NCBI GenBank assembly: GCA_036012905.1
Contig: DASCQF010000105.1
Location: 1 to 64,000, forward strand
Source: NP936 sp002726085
GTDB taxonomy: Bacteria; Acidobacteriota; Vicinamibacteria; Vicinamibacterales; UBA8438
Length of the DNA stretch: 64,000 nucleotides
Direction: 5' to 3'
Each line of letters starts with the position of its first letter. The stretch's first letter is position 1. This document shows positions 33,547 through 40,884 of this stretch, piece after piece. Under the pieces are notes generated by a model. That model saw only the letters and a program-made list of their open reading frames with translations, did no database searches and was not told the origin of the DNA. A program made the translations under genes and the position numbers.

Positions 33547-34128
33547 TCAGCCCTGTCGATCTTCATAGAGACCGGCCAGTGCGCGCAAGAGGAGCGGTCG
33601 CCGCTGGTCCATCGGGACGCCGGTCGCCGCCCACTCGATGCGCTGGTCACGCGCGATCGCCAGCCAGCGCGGGATCTCATCCTCCGGCAGTAGGCCGTCG
33701 AGCGCCTGGCGGATCAGCGCCGCGAGCGCCGGCGCTTGCCCGTCGGTCGAGATAGCCACCGTGACTCCGCCGCGCCGCACCACGCCGCCGAGATAGAGGC
33801 TGGCATTCGGTGGGTCGTCCACCGCGTTGACGAAGACCCGCCGGGACTCCGCTTCCGCCGCGACCTCGCGGTTGACGGCGGGCGGCCCGGCTGCCACAAC
33901 CAGCCAGGCGTTATCCAGGTCGGATGCCTCGAATGGCCCGCGCCGGATGGTCGCCGTGCTCCCGGCGATCTCCGGCGTGACCTGCGGCGCGACCACCGTG
34001 ACCTGGGCGCCGGCATCGAGCAAAGAGCCCAGCTTGGACGTCGCGACCGACCCGCCCCCGACGATAACCACCGGACGACCCGCCAGCTTCAGGAATACCG
34101 GGAACAGCGACGCTGCTGCTGCGCTCAT
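33547..34128 (-). CDS. Precorrin-2 dehydrogenase/sirohydrochlorin ferrochelatase
   Basis: Equivalent to the N-terminal part of CysG or yeast Met8p: NAD-dependent oxidation of precorrin-2 and probably iron insertion to give siroheme. The Rossmann motif is VVIVGGGSVATSKLGSLLDAG; NAVDDPPNASLYLGGVVRRGGVTVAISTDG-like features follow (seen as NAVDDPPNASLYLGG and VTVAISTDGQAPALA). 193 residues from ATG 34128, which has GGGAG upstream. It lies six nt before cobA. Confidence 0.9.
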   Translation of the reverse strand: MSAAAASLFPVFLKLAGRPVVIVGGGSVATSKLGSLLDAGAQVTVVAPQVTPEIAGSTATIRRGPFEASDLDNAWLVVAAGPPAVNREVAAEAESRRVFVNAVDDPPNASLYLGGVVRRGGVTVAISTDGQAPALAALIRQALDGLLPEDEIPRWLAIARDQRIEWAATGVPMDQRRPLLLRALAGLYEDRQG

Positions 34129-34163
34129 GAACGACTCCCGCTGCAATGACGAAGAGGTCCGGT

Positions 34164-34916
34164 CTAGCGGCTCGTATCAGTGGCGTCGGGCGCGGCCGCC
34201 GTTTCGGCCAGCGGCGCATGAAGACCACACTCGGTCTTGGCGGCGCCACGCCAGCGGCCCGCCCGGTCGTCTTCGCCCGCGGCAACGCCGCTGGTGCACG
34301 GCAGACAGCTGATGCTCGGATATCCGCGGTCGTGCAGCGGGTTGTAGGGTACGTCGTGACGCAGCAGATAAGACCAGATGTCTTTCTTGGTCCAGCGAAT
34401 GAGCGGGTTTACCTTGCCGAGACCGTACTTTGCGTCCCATTCGACTGCGAGCGCCTTGGCGCGAGCGGCGGTCTGGTCACGGCGGATGGCGGTAATCCAC
34501 GCATCGAACCTGTCGAGCTCCGCTTCTAGCGGTATGACCTTGCGCATCTGGCAGCATCGTTCCGGCTCCCGCGTCCAGAGCTCTGGACCGTGCTCCGCCG
34601 CCTGCTCGTCGACCGTGAGATCGGGGCCGACGCTGCGGATTGTCAGCGCATAGTGCGTCTCGAGACGTCGCCAGAGGTTGTAGGTCTCCGGGAACAGGAG
34701 GCCCGTATCGAGCGTGAAGATATCGATCGGAAGACGATGGCGCGCGATCAGATCGATCACCACACAGCCCTCCGCACCAAATCCGGTCGCGAAGGTCTGC
34801 TGTGAGCCGAACTGATCGACGGCCCACTGCAGTATCTCGAGCGCTGTTGCCGTTTCGAGCGCGCGGCCCGAATCGGCCAACTCTGTCGTGTCGGGACGAG
34901 CCAGTGTGCTGGTCAT
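34164..34916 (-). CDS. cysH: Phosphoadenylyl-/adenylyl-sulfate reductase
   Basis: Reduces activated sulfate to sulfite with thioredoxin. 250 residues. Motifs: FATGFGAEGCVVIDLI, FTLDTGLLFPETYNL, the paired cysteines ERCCQMRK and CLPCT that ligate a [4Fe-4S] cluster, and the catalytic ECGLH near the C-terminus. The cluster cysteines point to an APS-using (or APS/PAPS-using) reductase rather than the enteric PAPS type. ATG at 34916 overlaps the DUF2061 stop (ATGA). Confidence 0.95.
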   Translation of the reverse strand: MTSTLARPDTTELADSGRALETATALEILQWAVDQFGSQQTFATGFGAEGCVVIDLIARHRLPIDIFTLDTGLLFPETYNLWRRLETHYALTIRSVGPDLTVDEQAAEHGPELWTREPERCCQMRKVIPLEAELDRFDAWITAIRRDQTAARAKALAVEWDAKYGLGKVNPLIRWTKKDIWSYLLRHDVPYNPLHDRGYPSISCLPCTSGVAAGEDDRAGRWRGAAKTECGLHAPLAETAAAPDATDTSR

Positions 34917-35185
34917 TCGTGTTCCTGGCTCGGTGACGCCAGTGCGGGCTTGGTGGAGCTGCCGGGGCGGTGGTCGATCGGTCGGCGTCCGAGGTTGAGC
35001 CGGTTCCAGATCCGTTCATGGCCGTAATAGAGCACCATCTTCGCCACACCCTCGAGTAGACCGATCGTGACCGCGATGTCGGTCCGACCGGTGAAGGCGT
35101 AGACCAGCAACGTCGTGGTCAATGTGGCCAGAATGCGCCACGAGACCGCCTTGTAAACGGACCGCCAAGCCGATTCTTCGTACAT
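34913..35185 (-). CDS. DUF2061 membrane protein, first structural gene of the operon
   Basis: 90 residues with two probable membrane helices (RILATLTTTLLVYAF and IAVTIGLLEGVAKMVLYYGHE) and the DUF2061 pattern SWRILATLTTTLLVYAFTG...YYGHERIWNR. The family is repeatedly found in sulfate-assimilation operons; its function is not established. I choose ATG 35185 (MYEESAWRSVYKAVSWR) with AGGA upstream. It overlaps cysH by 4 nt. The attenuator terminator ends 46 nt before this start. Confidence 0.85.
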   Translation of the reverse strand: MYEESAWRSVYKAVSWRILATLTTTLLVYAFTGRTDIAVTIGLLEGVAKMVLYYGHERIWNRLNLGRRPIDHRPGSSTKPALASPSQEHE

Positions 35186-35230
35186 CGTGTCTTCCTGCTC
35201 GTGCGTGCGACAGTTCCTGCCGCGGTCCAC

Positions 35231-35264
35231 AAAAAAAGCCCGGGAGCTTGTGGCCCCGGGCTTT
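35231..35264 (-). terminator. Intrinsic terminator in the leader of the sulfate operon
   Basis: Minus strand: AAAGCCCGGG, 10-nt loop, CCCGGGCTTT, then four more T (35235-35264 stem-loop, T-run 35231-35237). This is a textbook Rho-independent terminator. It sits between the leader ORF (35314-35385) and the first structural gene (start 35185), so it must be bypassed for operon expression. The 5' arm contains GGGGCC (35252-35257), which can alternatively pair with GGCCCC at 35341-35346 or 35333-35338. Confidence 0.85.
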
Positions 35265-35313
35265 CGATCTCGTGCGTTGGCGCTTGCTTACTTGTTGGCG
35301 TGATGCTTCAGCG

Positions 35314-35385
35314 CTACAGGACCGTCGGCTCGGGGGCCCAGGGGGCCTCCGTACAACAGCAGACGGCTCGTGCGCGGATGATCAC
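35314..35385 (-). CDS. Polycysteine leader peptide of the sulfate-reduction operon
   Basis: A 23-codon ORF starting at GTG 35385, reading (M/V)IIRARAVCCCTEAPW... and ending TAG at 35314-35316. Three consecutive Cys codons (TGC TGT TGT, 35353-35361) follow an Arg-rich start. It is located 50 nt before the intrinsic terminator and upstream of genes for cysteine synthesis. Polycysteine leader peptides controlling cysteine genes by attenuation are known in mycobacteria and other actinobacteria. Here the arrangement leader ORF, alternative pairing region, terminator and operon is complete. Too short for automatic gene callers. Confidence 0.7.
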   Translation of the reverse strand: MIIRARAVCCCTEAPWAPEPTVL

Positions 35386-35394
35386 AGCCCTTTC

Positions 35395-35424
35395 AATCTA
35401 CCGCTTGAGAGGGGACTTCGTCAA
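35395..35424 (-). promoter_or_regulatory. Promoter of the sulfate-reduction operon
   Basis: Minus strand TTGACG (35419-35424), 18-nt spacer, TAGATT (35395-35400). The predicted transcript would begin near 35387-35389, only about 2-4 nt before the leader-peptide GTG, which suggests leaderless translation of the peptide. Confidence 0.55.
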
Positions 35425-35428
35425 GCGG
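35401..35428. promoter_or_regulatory. Inverted repeat overlapping the -35 region
   Basis: CCGCTTGA-N12-TCAAGCGG, a perfect 8-bp inverted repeat covering the spacer and -35 hexamer. Its position suits a repressor operator; the regulator is not identifiable from the window. Confidence 0.45.
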
Positions 35429-35538
35429 GGGGATGGGCCCCAGGGCCGTCGAACTCATGTCGGCTCCGGTTCCAGGGAATCCGCCACTCCAGGCTTCGTG
35501 CTCCGTGATGCGGTGGTGGGGAGCCTCCGCCGGTCCGC

Positions 35539-37941
35539 TCATCGGAGATACCCCAGACTGCGCAGTCGCTCGAGCTCCTCGCCCGACAGTATGTCGGTCA
35601 GCTCGTCGTCTGCTGGCAGCCGTGCGGCTTCAGACCGCCGTCGCCACCGTTCCAGCTCCGCAGCCAGCCGTTCGACAACCTCTGGGTGATCGGCCGCGAC
35701 GTCGGTCAGGTTCAACGGGTCTCCCAGGTGGTCATAGAGCTCGTACTCCGGCTCACTCGTCTCGCGAGCCGTGTTGTGAATCAGTCGCCATCCGTCGAGG
35801 ATCAGCGCGTACGATTCGTGACGGTCGTCGGCGCCAGCTTCTGCTCGCACATGCTCCTCGGAGACCGCGGGCCGCACAATCCAGCCCGGCTCGTCTGTCC
35901 TGCCCTCCACGCCAAGCAGCGGCATCAGGCTCTGTCCTTGTAGGCTGTCTGGCACCCCCACGCCGCTCAGTTCGAGCAGGGTGGGCATCAGGTCGATCGT
36001 CCTGACCGTCTCATCGACGTGGTGGCCGCCCGGCAAGTGACCGGGCGCCCAGAGGATCAGCGGCACGCGTGTGAGCTCGCCGTAGACCGACTGCCCGTGC
36101 CAGGAGTTGCCATGCTCGAGGAACTCTTCACCGTGGTCGCCGACGACGGCTACCACCACACGATTGGCGAGGCCTAGTTGCTCGAGGTGCTCGAGCAGAC
36201 GGCCGATCTCGGCGTCCATGCCCCGAATCGAGCCGTCATACCAGGCCTGGCGATACGCCATGAACGCGTCCACATCGATGCCGGAGGTGTCGACGTTGGC
36301 CCGACTCGGCATGACCTGTCCCCGCAGGAACGGGCTCTCGATATGCGGCCGCACTTCCGCGACACGCTTCTCGTGCGCGGCCCGACCGGCGGGGTCGGCC
36401 CACATCGTGTTGTACGGGGGCCGCGGCTCGAACGGGCTGTGCGGGTCGAACAGGTGCAGGAAGACGAAGAACGGCACATCGCGATGGAGGTCGAGCCACG
36501 GCAGCAACCGGTCGACGTACTCGCGCGCCGACTTGCCCTGGCTGGGTCCGGTTCGTGAGGCTGCTTCGTGCAGCTCTTCGAACCCCTGGTGCAGATTCGT
36601 CGCGGCGCCGCTGAAGTTGACCGACGAGAACGACAGTGTAGCGTGGCCGGTCGCCCGGTACAGCTCGGCCAGGGTGGTGGCCGAGCTTGGCAGCCGGTCG
36701 GGCACGTCCTTCACGGTGTGTGTCGTCGGGTAGAGTGAGGTCAAGATGGACGGCGTCGATACCTTGGTCCAGGTTGCCTGTGCCACCGCGTCGTCGAACC
36801 GCGTCCCGGCGGCGGCCAGACGGGCGAGCGACGGTGTCGTATCGCGATCGTAACCGTAGACGCCGAGGTGATCCGGGCGGATCGTGTCTGCCATGACGAC
36901 GATGACACCTTGCGGCGTCGATTTGGTCCCCGCCTCGCGCGCTTCCCGGTGGCGTACAACCGGCGACCCCCACAACCCGATCACACCCGTCTCGCCTGCC
37001 TCCAGCGAGAGCGACAGCGTCACGTCCTGGCCCGCCAGTGCTGTCAGGTCCACGGGCACCCGCTCCCACCGGTCGGGTGTCGTGACGGTCCGTTCCAGCA
37101 GAACCTGACTGCCGTCACTGCCTGCGGGGCCGCGAATCTGCGCCTCGACCCGGAAGGTGACCGGTTTCTCGTCCATGGTACCAATCGACAGATCGAGCCA
37201 CGGTCGGTCCGACAGTGTGACCGGGATCCGAATCGCTTCGGGTGCTTTGGTCACGATCGACTCGTGAAATACGTCGTCCAGACCACGCCAGGACACGCCC
37301 GAAGGGGTCTCGGCCAGCTGTTCCCGGTCGAACACCAGACGCACGGAGCGGATCGCGAATCGGGCGCCGACGGCATCGCTTGGGTTGAGGAACACACGAC
37401 CGATAGACGACGACGGTCGGTTGTCGGTCGCGCTCAGTCGGTAAGTTCGCACTTCGTCCCCAGGCAGCAGCGGGGTCGACAAGGCCCAGGTCTCGTCGGC
37501 GCGCACATTGTCGAGATCCACCTCACCCCGTCCGCGGAATTCGACTTCGAGGGTCGTGCCGTCGGAGACCAGCAGCTCGATGTCGACCGCGTGCAACCGG
37601 TCGCGGCGTCCCCCGTCGTCCCGCCACTCGACGTGAACGATGCCCGACTCGGTCGTCGTCTCACCCGTGAGCAGGCCGTCGTGGACCGCCAGCCCGGTGA
37701 CGCCGCCCCCGTCCTGCCACCCATACAGCCCCGCCTCGCCAGAGCCGGGCTCGTCAAAGCGCCAGCGCGCACGTGGTGGCGCGGTCGGCGCCGCGCTGTC
37801 AAGGATCTCGACCCCGTCCCCGTCCAGGAGGTCGACGAGGTGCTGGGTGTATGGCGCCTCGGGCATTCCGGCGCAGCCGGACAACAGCGCCGCGACGGCA
37901 AGCCAGCGCAGCCGACGTGTCCTGTCGCTCCGGTCGATCAT
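35539..37941 (-). CDS. Sulfatase-like lipoprotein of the AlkP superfamily
   Basis: 800 residues. The signal peptide ends in lipobox LSGC (about residue 22). A beta-rich N-terminal region (about 40-340) precedes a sulfatase-fold domain starting GVIVVMADTIRPDHLGVYGY, with AVVGDHGEEFLEHGN and WHGQSVYGEL metal-site motifs and a C-terminal ERLRSLGYLR. The nucleophile segment reads TKVSTPSILTSLYP: the canonical C/S-x-P-x-R formylglycine signature is incomplete (Ile where Arg is expected), so sulfatase activity is doubtful and phosphatase or phosphotransferase activity is possible. ATG overlaps the DUF2235 stop by 4 nt. Confidence 0.82.
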   Translation of the reverse strand: MIDRSDRTRRLRWLAVAALLSGCAGMPEAPYTQHLVDLLDGDGVEILDSAAPTAPPRARWRFDEPGSGEAGLYGWQDGGGVTGLAVHDGLLTGETTTESGIVHVEWRDDGGRRDRLHAVDIELLVSDGTTLEVEFRGRGEVDLDNVRADETWALSTPLLPGDEVRTYRLSATDNRPSSSIGRVFLNPSDAVGARFAIRSVRLVFDREQLAETPSGVSWRGLDDVFHESIVTKAPEAIRIPVTLSDRPWLDLSIGTMDEKPVTFRVEAQIRGPAGSDGSQVLLERTVTTPDRWERVPVDLTALAGQDVTLSLSLEAGETGVIGLWGSPVVRHREAREAGTKSTPQGVIVVMADTIRPDHLGVYGYDRDTTPSLARLAAAGTRFDDAVAQATWTKVSTPSILTSLYPTTHTVKDVPDRLPSSATTLAELYRATGHATLSFSSVNFSGAATNLHQGFEELHEAASRTGPSQGKSAREYVDRLLPWLDLHRDVPFFVFLHLFDPHSPFEPRPPYNTMWADPAGRAAHEKRVAEVRPHIESPFLRGQVMPSRANVDTSGIDVDAFMAYRQAWYDGSIRGMDAEIGRLLEHLEQLGLANRVVVAVVGDHGEEFLEHGNSWHGQSVYGELTRVPLILWAPGHLPGGHHVDETVRTIDLMPTLLELSGVGVPDSLQGQSLMPLLGVEGRTDEPGWIVRPAVSEEHVRAEAGADDRHESYALILDGWRLIHNTARETSEPEYELYDHLGDPLNLTDVAADHPEVVERLAAELERWRRRSEAARLPADDELTDILSGEELERLRSLGYLR

Positions 37942-39536
37942 GTGCGCCGACCCATCGCACTCAGCATGACCAGTCGCGCATTGCCTTGGAGGGCTTCCAT
38001 CTCAATTTGATGAGACACGCGCAGGCAATACAAGAGTATGGCGTAGCTAACCAGGATTGCGAACCTGACGGGATGCTCGATCGCAAGATACGTGATCGCG
38101 CCGTCGAAGAACGTCGGCAGGACATATCGCAGGATGTCGACGAGCCATGACTGCGCTGTCGAGAGCTCGGGCCAGCAACAGTCGATGGGCGGCCGATCCG
38201 CACCGCGAATCCACAGCACGCCGGACGCCGCCACCACGGCGAGCGAGCTCATCAGGAACGTCCAGTACAGCCCGATCCGGCTGTTCTTGAAACTATCGAG
38301 CCGAGCGCGAAATGAGCTGTAGCTTTCGGCGTCCTGTCGTGCTCCGGAGCCGACCCGGCTCGCGTCGGCGTCTGCCGGAGACAATGGGCCTGCCGGTGTG
38401 ACGGCCACGTGGAATTTCGCGGGCAGATTTCCCGGTGTGTAGCCGGCCGTTCTCAGCTCCAGCCTGTCGAGAACCGACTCGTGAATCCGGACAAGCGTCT
38501 TCGCCACGGAACAGAGATCTTCGATGGGACGGGGCTGGTAGCGATAGAAGATATTGAACCCGCTGCGCGAGTCGTACACCTTCCCGAACGGATTCGCGTC
38601 GGCCCGTGCATCGCGCTTCGTCTCCGGTTTCAACAAGAGCCCGCCAGATGGATCCGAGCCGCTCAGCGCGTCACGGTGCTCATTCAGCCGCTCCATCATC
38701 CAGTCGAGTGTGACGTTTGCCAGCTCATCGCGGGGATATCCGCCACCGACGTTCGAGTGCATGCCCGAGAACCACACCTGTTCGATTGTGCCCCCGCCCT
38801 TGAACGTCGCTTCGTTCCAGACCTTTGGCCAGAATGTTCTGCGTTCGTCGTCGACGGCCATGGCGTGATAGACGTTTCTCACGCAGGTCGCCGGTTCCAG
38901 ATCGTAGAATTTGTGCCGCCGGATGAAGTTCAAGACGTGATCGAACAGCGGGAGCTGGGGAGCACCGAGGGCGGCAACGGTGTCCCAGATGCCCATGAAC
39001 TCGATCTTGATCGTGGACTCGCGCTCGAATGCCGGGGTCTGCCTGAACAGCTCCTGCACCGACCTGAGCAACTTTCGAATCGACCACCTGCCACCGCGGT
39101 TGGCGTAGTGCCGCATGACGGCGTCGATCCGATCCTGAAAAACCTCCTCGTCAAGACCTCCGTCCACGTCGCGCGGGTGCTTCACCACGAGTCCGCAGTA
39201 CTCGACCATGCCGGCAAAGGCGCGGACGGTGGCCGCGCCGCGGCTGAACCCGAAGATGTAGACGTGGTCCTCCGAGCCTGTGTAATGGCGGCCCAGAAAT
39301 TCGTAGAGATCTCGCACATTCTGTCGGAAGCCCAGTCCGAGCCCGCCCCCGAGCGCCTTCAGAAGCCCGAGCTTCGATGTTCCGACGCCGTTGTCATAGA
39401 AGACGACCTGTTGCCGTTTGTTGTCAGGAATGTCGTTGATCCGGACGGCATTGTAGATCTTGAAGACATTGGTGTCCGAGCCCGAGCCCCCCTTGTTTCC
39501 GGTTCCGTCCGAGCAGAGCACGATGTTCTTCGGCAT
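37938..39536 (-). CDS. DUF2235 alpha/beta hydrolase with C-terminal membrane segments
   Basis: 532 residues from ATG 39536 (MPKNIVLCSDGTGNK), with GGGAGGA upstream. DUF2235 hallmarks: LCSDGTGNK, FYDNGVGT, HVYIFGFSRGAATVRAFAGM with the G-x-S-x-G nucleophile, and FMGIWDTVAALGAP. The C-terminal 120 residues hold hydrophobic helices (GLYWTFLMSSLAVVAASGVLW; VRFAILVSYAILLYCL). Family members include phospholipase effectors of type VI secretion (Tle1-like), but none of that machinery is nearby and the membrane anchor argues for a resident enzyme. Coupled to the sulfatase-like gene. Confidence 0.85.
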   Translation of the reverse strand: MPKNIVLCSDGTGNKGGSGSDTNVFKIYNAVRINDIPDNKRQQVVFYDNGVGTSKLGLLKALGGGLGLGFRQNVRDLYEFLGRHYTGSEDHVYIFGFSRGAATVRAFAGMVEYCGLVVKHPRDVDGGLDEEVFQDRIDAVMRHYANRGGRWSIRKLLRSVQELFRQTPAFERESTIKIEFMGIWDTVAALGAPQLPLFDHVLNFIRRHKFYDLEPATCVRNVYHAMAVDDERRTFWPKVWNEATFKGGGTIEQVWFSGMHSNVGGGYPRDELANVTLDWMMERLNEHRDALSGSDPSGGLLLKPETKRDARADANPFGKVYDSRSGFNIFYRYQPRPIEDLCSVAKTLVRIHESVLDRLELRTAGYTPGNLPAKFHVAVTPAGPLSPADADASRVGSGARQDAESYSSFRARLDSFKNSRIGLYWTFLMSSLAVVAASGVLWIRGADRPPIDCCWPELSTAQSWLVDILRYVLPTFFDGAITYLAIEHPVRFAILVSYAILLYCLRVSHQIEMEALQGNARLVMLSAMGRRT

Positions 39537-39761
39537 CGGTTCCTCCCCTGTGTTGGGCTCCTGTCCGTCCGCGACCACGAGAGCATCGAGTCACGAACAT
39601 ACCAGACGGATACTGGCGTTACGGAACGTCGGAACCGGTGACGCGCCGACAGCGGTCTTTCGACTTGAAAACGAGGGGACGAAGTAAACCGAACCTGCGT
39701 CCGGGATGTCCGGCCAATCCGCGCGCCGCCTCCGCGGTCCCTCGAGTGCGCGGTCAGCCGG

Positions 39762-40607
39762 TCACACTTCGACGCCCAGGACCCCTTTGAAGGCAAATCC
39801 ACACACCATCGACAGCACGAAGAAGCCGATGAGCCAGTCGACGCTGAACCCGAGGAGGTGCATTTCGAGCGGTGGGTAGGCGATTTCGATCGCCTCGATG
39901 CTGAGACTTGTCGCGATCGGCGGCTCTCCCGGGTAGAGCAGCGTGTCCAGCATGCCCCGGCCGCTGCGCAACTGCACCACCGAGCCCCACCGCGTGCCGC
40001 CAGCGATCCGCTTCTCGATGGTGTCTTCGCCGACGCGCACCACGAGCGCGTGGTCGCCTGGGCGGTCCACGCGCAGACGCCAGGCGATCTCCCGGGTCGA
40101 GCGAATCTTCACCGGCGGCGTTTCGATGACGACCCCGTCTGGCACGTCGAGCGCAATTGGCCGGTCGAGCGCCGTGGCGTCACGCACCAGCGCCTTGACG
40201 AGGACTGGCTCCCCGGTTTCGAGCGGCCGGACGGCAAACCGCAAGTTGAGCTGGGTCATGATCAGCACGACCGGGACCATCATGATGACAAGCGGCACGA
40301 GGGCGAGCCGCATGAACCGGAACGTGTCGCCGAAGATCCGGCCCTGCAGGGACAGCACCACGCCGATGTCGTGCTGAAACAGCCGCACTCCGATCAGATT
40401 CCCGCGGATGCGGTCACGGATCTCGTGGATGCGGTCCTGGTCGGACGTCTTGCCGAACAGCCAGACGAGGAAGATGCCAGAGGCGAAGGAGATGACCGTC
40501 AGCGCCCAGACCGGGGCCAGCGCGCGGAAGGGCCAGCAGATGACGTCGAAAATCGGCGTCAGGACGACGTTGATCAGGTTGACGAGAGCGACCATGAGCG
40601 CGCGCAC
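39762..40607 (-). CDS. Membrane protein of unknown function
   Basis: 281 residues with three hydrophobic regions: about 5-50 (LVNLINVVLTPIFDVICWPF and WALTVISFASGIFLVWLF), about 100-125 (LALVPLVIMMVPVVLIM) and about 252-275 (WLIGFFVLSMVCGFAF). Between them lies a soluble beta-rich domain. The first part, with a charged helical segment (SDQDRIHEIRDRIRGNLIGV) between membrane helices, recalls EMC3/TMCO1-type insertases but I am not confident. GTG at 40607 follows the preceding stop codon directly; ATG 40595 is the alternative. Tightly linked with the small gene and the two AlkP-type genes. Confidence 0.6.
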   Translation of the reverse strand: MRALMVALVNLINVVLTPIFDVICWPFRALAPVWALTVISFASGIFLVWLFGKTSDQDRIHEIRDRIRGNLIGVRLFQHDIGVVLSLQGRIFGDTFRFMRLALVPLVIMMVPVVLIMTQLNLRFAVRPLETGEPVLVKALVRDATALDRPIALDVPDGVVIETPPVKIRSTREIAWRLRVDRPGDHALVVRVGEDTIEKRIAGGTRWGSVVQLRSGRGMLDTLLYPGEPPIATSLSIEAIEIAYPPLEMHLLGFSVDWLIGFFVLSMVCGFAFKGVLGVEV

Positions 40608-40799
40608 CTAGGAGATGTAGCCGAGGCCTTTCAACCGCTTCTTGATTTCCTCCTCGGAGTCGGCGCCTTCGAGCTGAGAGATCTCCTTCTCGAGCGCGTG
40701 GTTGATGAACTCTTCGACCGTCGAGTAGCCGGCGATCTCCGCATAGCGGGTCGCCTTCTCGAGCAACACCTTGTCGAGCTTCACTTTCGAGCCAAACAT
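40608..40799 (-). CDS. Small ribbon-helix-helix-like protein
   Basis: 63 residues: VKLDKVLLEKATRYAEIAGYSTVEEFINHALEKEI resembles a ribbon-helix-helix or CopG-like fold (beta strand then two helices), followed by an acidic-basic tail ending KKRLKGLGYIS. GGGGAG precedes the ATG at 40799. The tail GLGYIS resembles the C-terminal LRSLGYL of sulfatase-like proteins. A DNA-binding role is possible but unproven; no toxin partner is next to it. Confidence 0.65.
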   Translation of the reverse strand: MFGSKVKLDKVLLEKATRYAEIAGYSTVEEFINHALEKEISQLEGADSEEEIKKRLKGLGYIS

Positions 40800-40811
40800 G
40801 CTTTCGTACTC

Positions 40812-40840
40812 CCCAGAAGTCAGAAGTCAGAAGTCAGAAA
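40812..40840 (+). repeat. Dispersed heptamer array, copy E (no hairpin tail)
   Basis: CAGAA followed by GTCAGAA three times (40819-40839). The usual GGAGGGCTTCGCC tail is missing; a short CCCAAAG tandem (40854-40867) follows instead. It lies between the AlkP-type lipoprotein gene and the small RHH-like gene. Confidence 0.85.
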
Positions 40841-40884
40841 ACCGCATTCAATGCCCAAAGCCCAAAGCCGACAGGTCTGGGTTC

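Noticed and set aside
35265..35538. SAM or other known riboswitch upstream of the sulfate operon
   Set aside because: I could not recognise any SAM-I, SAM-II or SAM/SAH core; the leader ORF with Cys codons explains the terminator better.
37938..39536. DUF2235 gene as a type VI secretion effector
   Set aside because: No secretion components or immunity gene nearby, and the protein has its own C-terminal membrane helices.
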